Shown here in pieces: positions 5,536 through 5,592 of a stretch of 5,592 nucleotides of DNA (positions are counted from its first letter, which is position 1; each line of letters opens with the position of its first letter). The notes below the pieces were generated by a model, which was not told the DNA's origin, did no database searches, and saw nothing but the letters and a program-made list of their open reading frames with translations. The stretch comes from Fimbriimonadaceae bacterium (GTDB taxonomy: Bacteria > Armatimonadota > Fimbriimonadia > Fimbriimonadales > Fimbriimonadaceae), in the NCBI GenBank assembly GCA_019454665.1, contig JACFNW010000167.1, positions 1-5,592 of the forward strand. Reading direction: 5' to 3'. The position numbers were made by a program, and so were the translations under genes.

Positions 5536-5592
5536 GACCCCTGAAGGAACCGCCCCATTCAGCCGACCTGGTGATTATGCGGGCCAATCAAC

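Larger units (their letters stand above)
5144..5592. other. Non-coding, repeat-rich region downstream of rplY
   Basis: I see no gene that I can support in these 449 bases. Open frames on both strands give Arg/Pro/Gly-rich translations without recognisable motifs and run through the repeats described separately. The stretch holds a 9-bp tandem repeat, a ~170-bp inverted-repeat element, a 6-bp-stem hairpin (CACGCG 5421-5426 with CGCGTG 5435-5440), a 20-bp direct repeat and an 8-bp hairpin. An ATG at 5577, with GGTG a few bases before it, could be the start of a gene continuing past the edge, but only five codons are visible. Confidence 0.6.

Noticed and set aside
5571..5592. Start of a new gene (GTG 5571 or ATG 5577) at the right edge
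   Set aside because: Only a few codons are visible, too little to support a gene call.

Overview
The window is GC-rich bacterial chromosomal DNA. It holds four protein-coding loci and two sizeable non-coding stretches that carry most of the unusual signal. The organism cannot be named from sequence alone. A membrane-anchored Hanks-type Ser/Thr kinase, a two-domain (TL5/CTC-type) L25, repeat-rich intergenic DNA and starts without clear Shine-Dalgarno sequences would suit phyla such as Armatimonadota, Planctomycetota or Chloroflexota. That is a low-confidence inference.

Left part (1-2487, + strand): the 3' portion of a Ser/Thr protein kinase gene, cut by the window edge, encodes the end of the kinase domain, one membrane segment and a large extracytoplasmic region. 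Its stop codon overlaps the start of an APC-family amino-acid permease gene (ATGA at 1229-1232), so the two are probably co-transcribed and translationally coupled. The permease frame is broken by an apparent 1-nt loss near 1760-1762. This divides it into a TM1-5 half and a TM6-12 half.

Middle (2462-3889, - strand): a full-length, catalytically intact aldehyde dehydrogenase that most resembles alpha-ketoglutaric semialdehyde (2,5-dioxovalerate) dehydrogenases. It is convergent with the permease, and the 3' ends overlap by 26 bp.

Divergent intergenic region (3890-4531): no convincing gene. Next to the dehydrogenase start is an array of 11-bp units in two opposed arms (3947-3979 and 4001-4044). 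Further on are a 16-bp-stem palindrome (4231-4293) and a strong extended -10 promoter (4470-4478). That promoter should drive rplY, encoding ribosomal protein L25 (4532-5143).

Right end (5144-5592): no recognisable gene. It contains a 9-bp tandem repeat, a ~170-bp element with perfect 16-bp terminal inverted repeats made of two hairpins, a 20-bp direct repeat 42 bp apart, and a small GC hairpin.

The three large palindromes, one upstream and two downstream of rplY, share one architecture. Each has a 9-10 bp arm, a single bulged nucleotide on the same side, a 5-7 bp GC stem and a loop of about 30 nt, and each is followed by CGTGGCACCC. Stem sequences differ between copies with pairing kept. 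They look like one REP-like or structured-repeat family and are the best candidate for something undescribed here.
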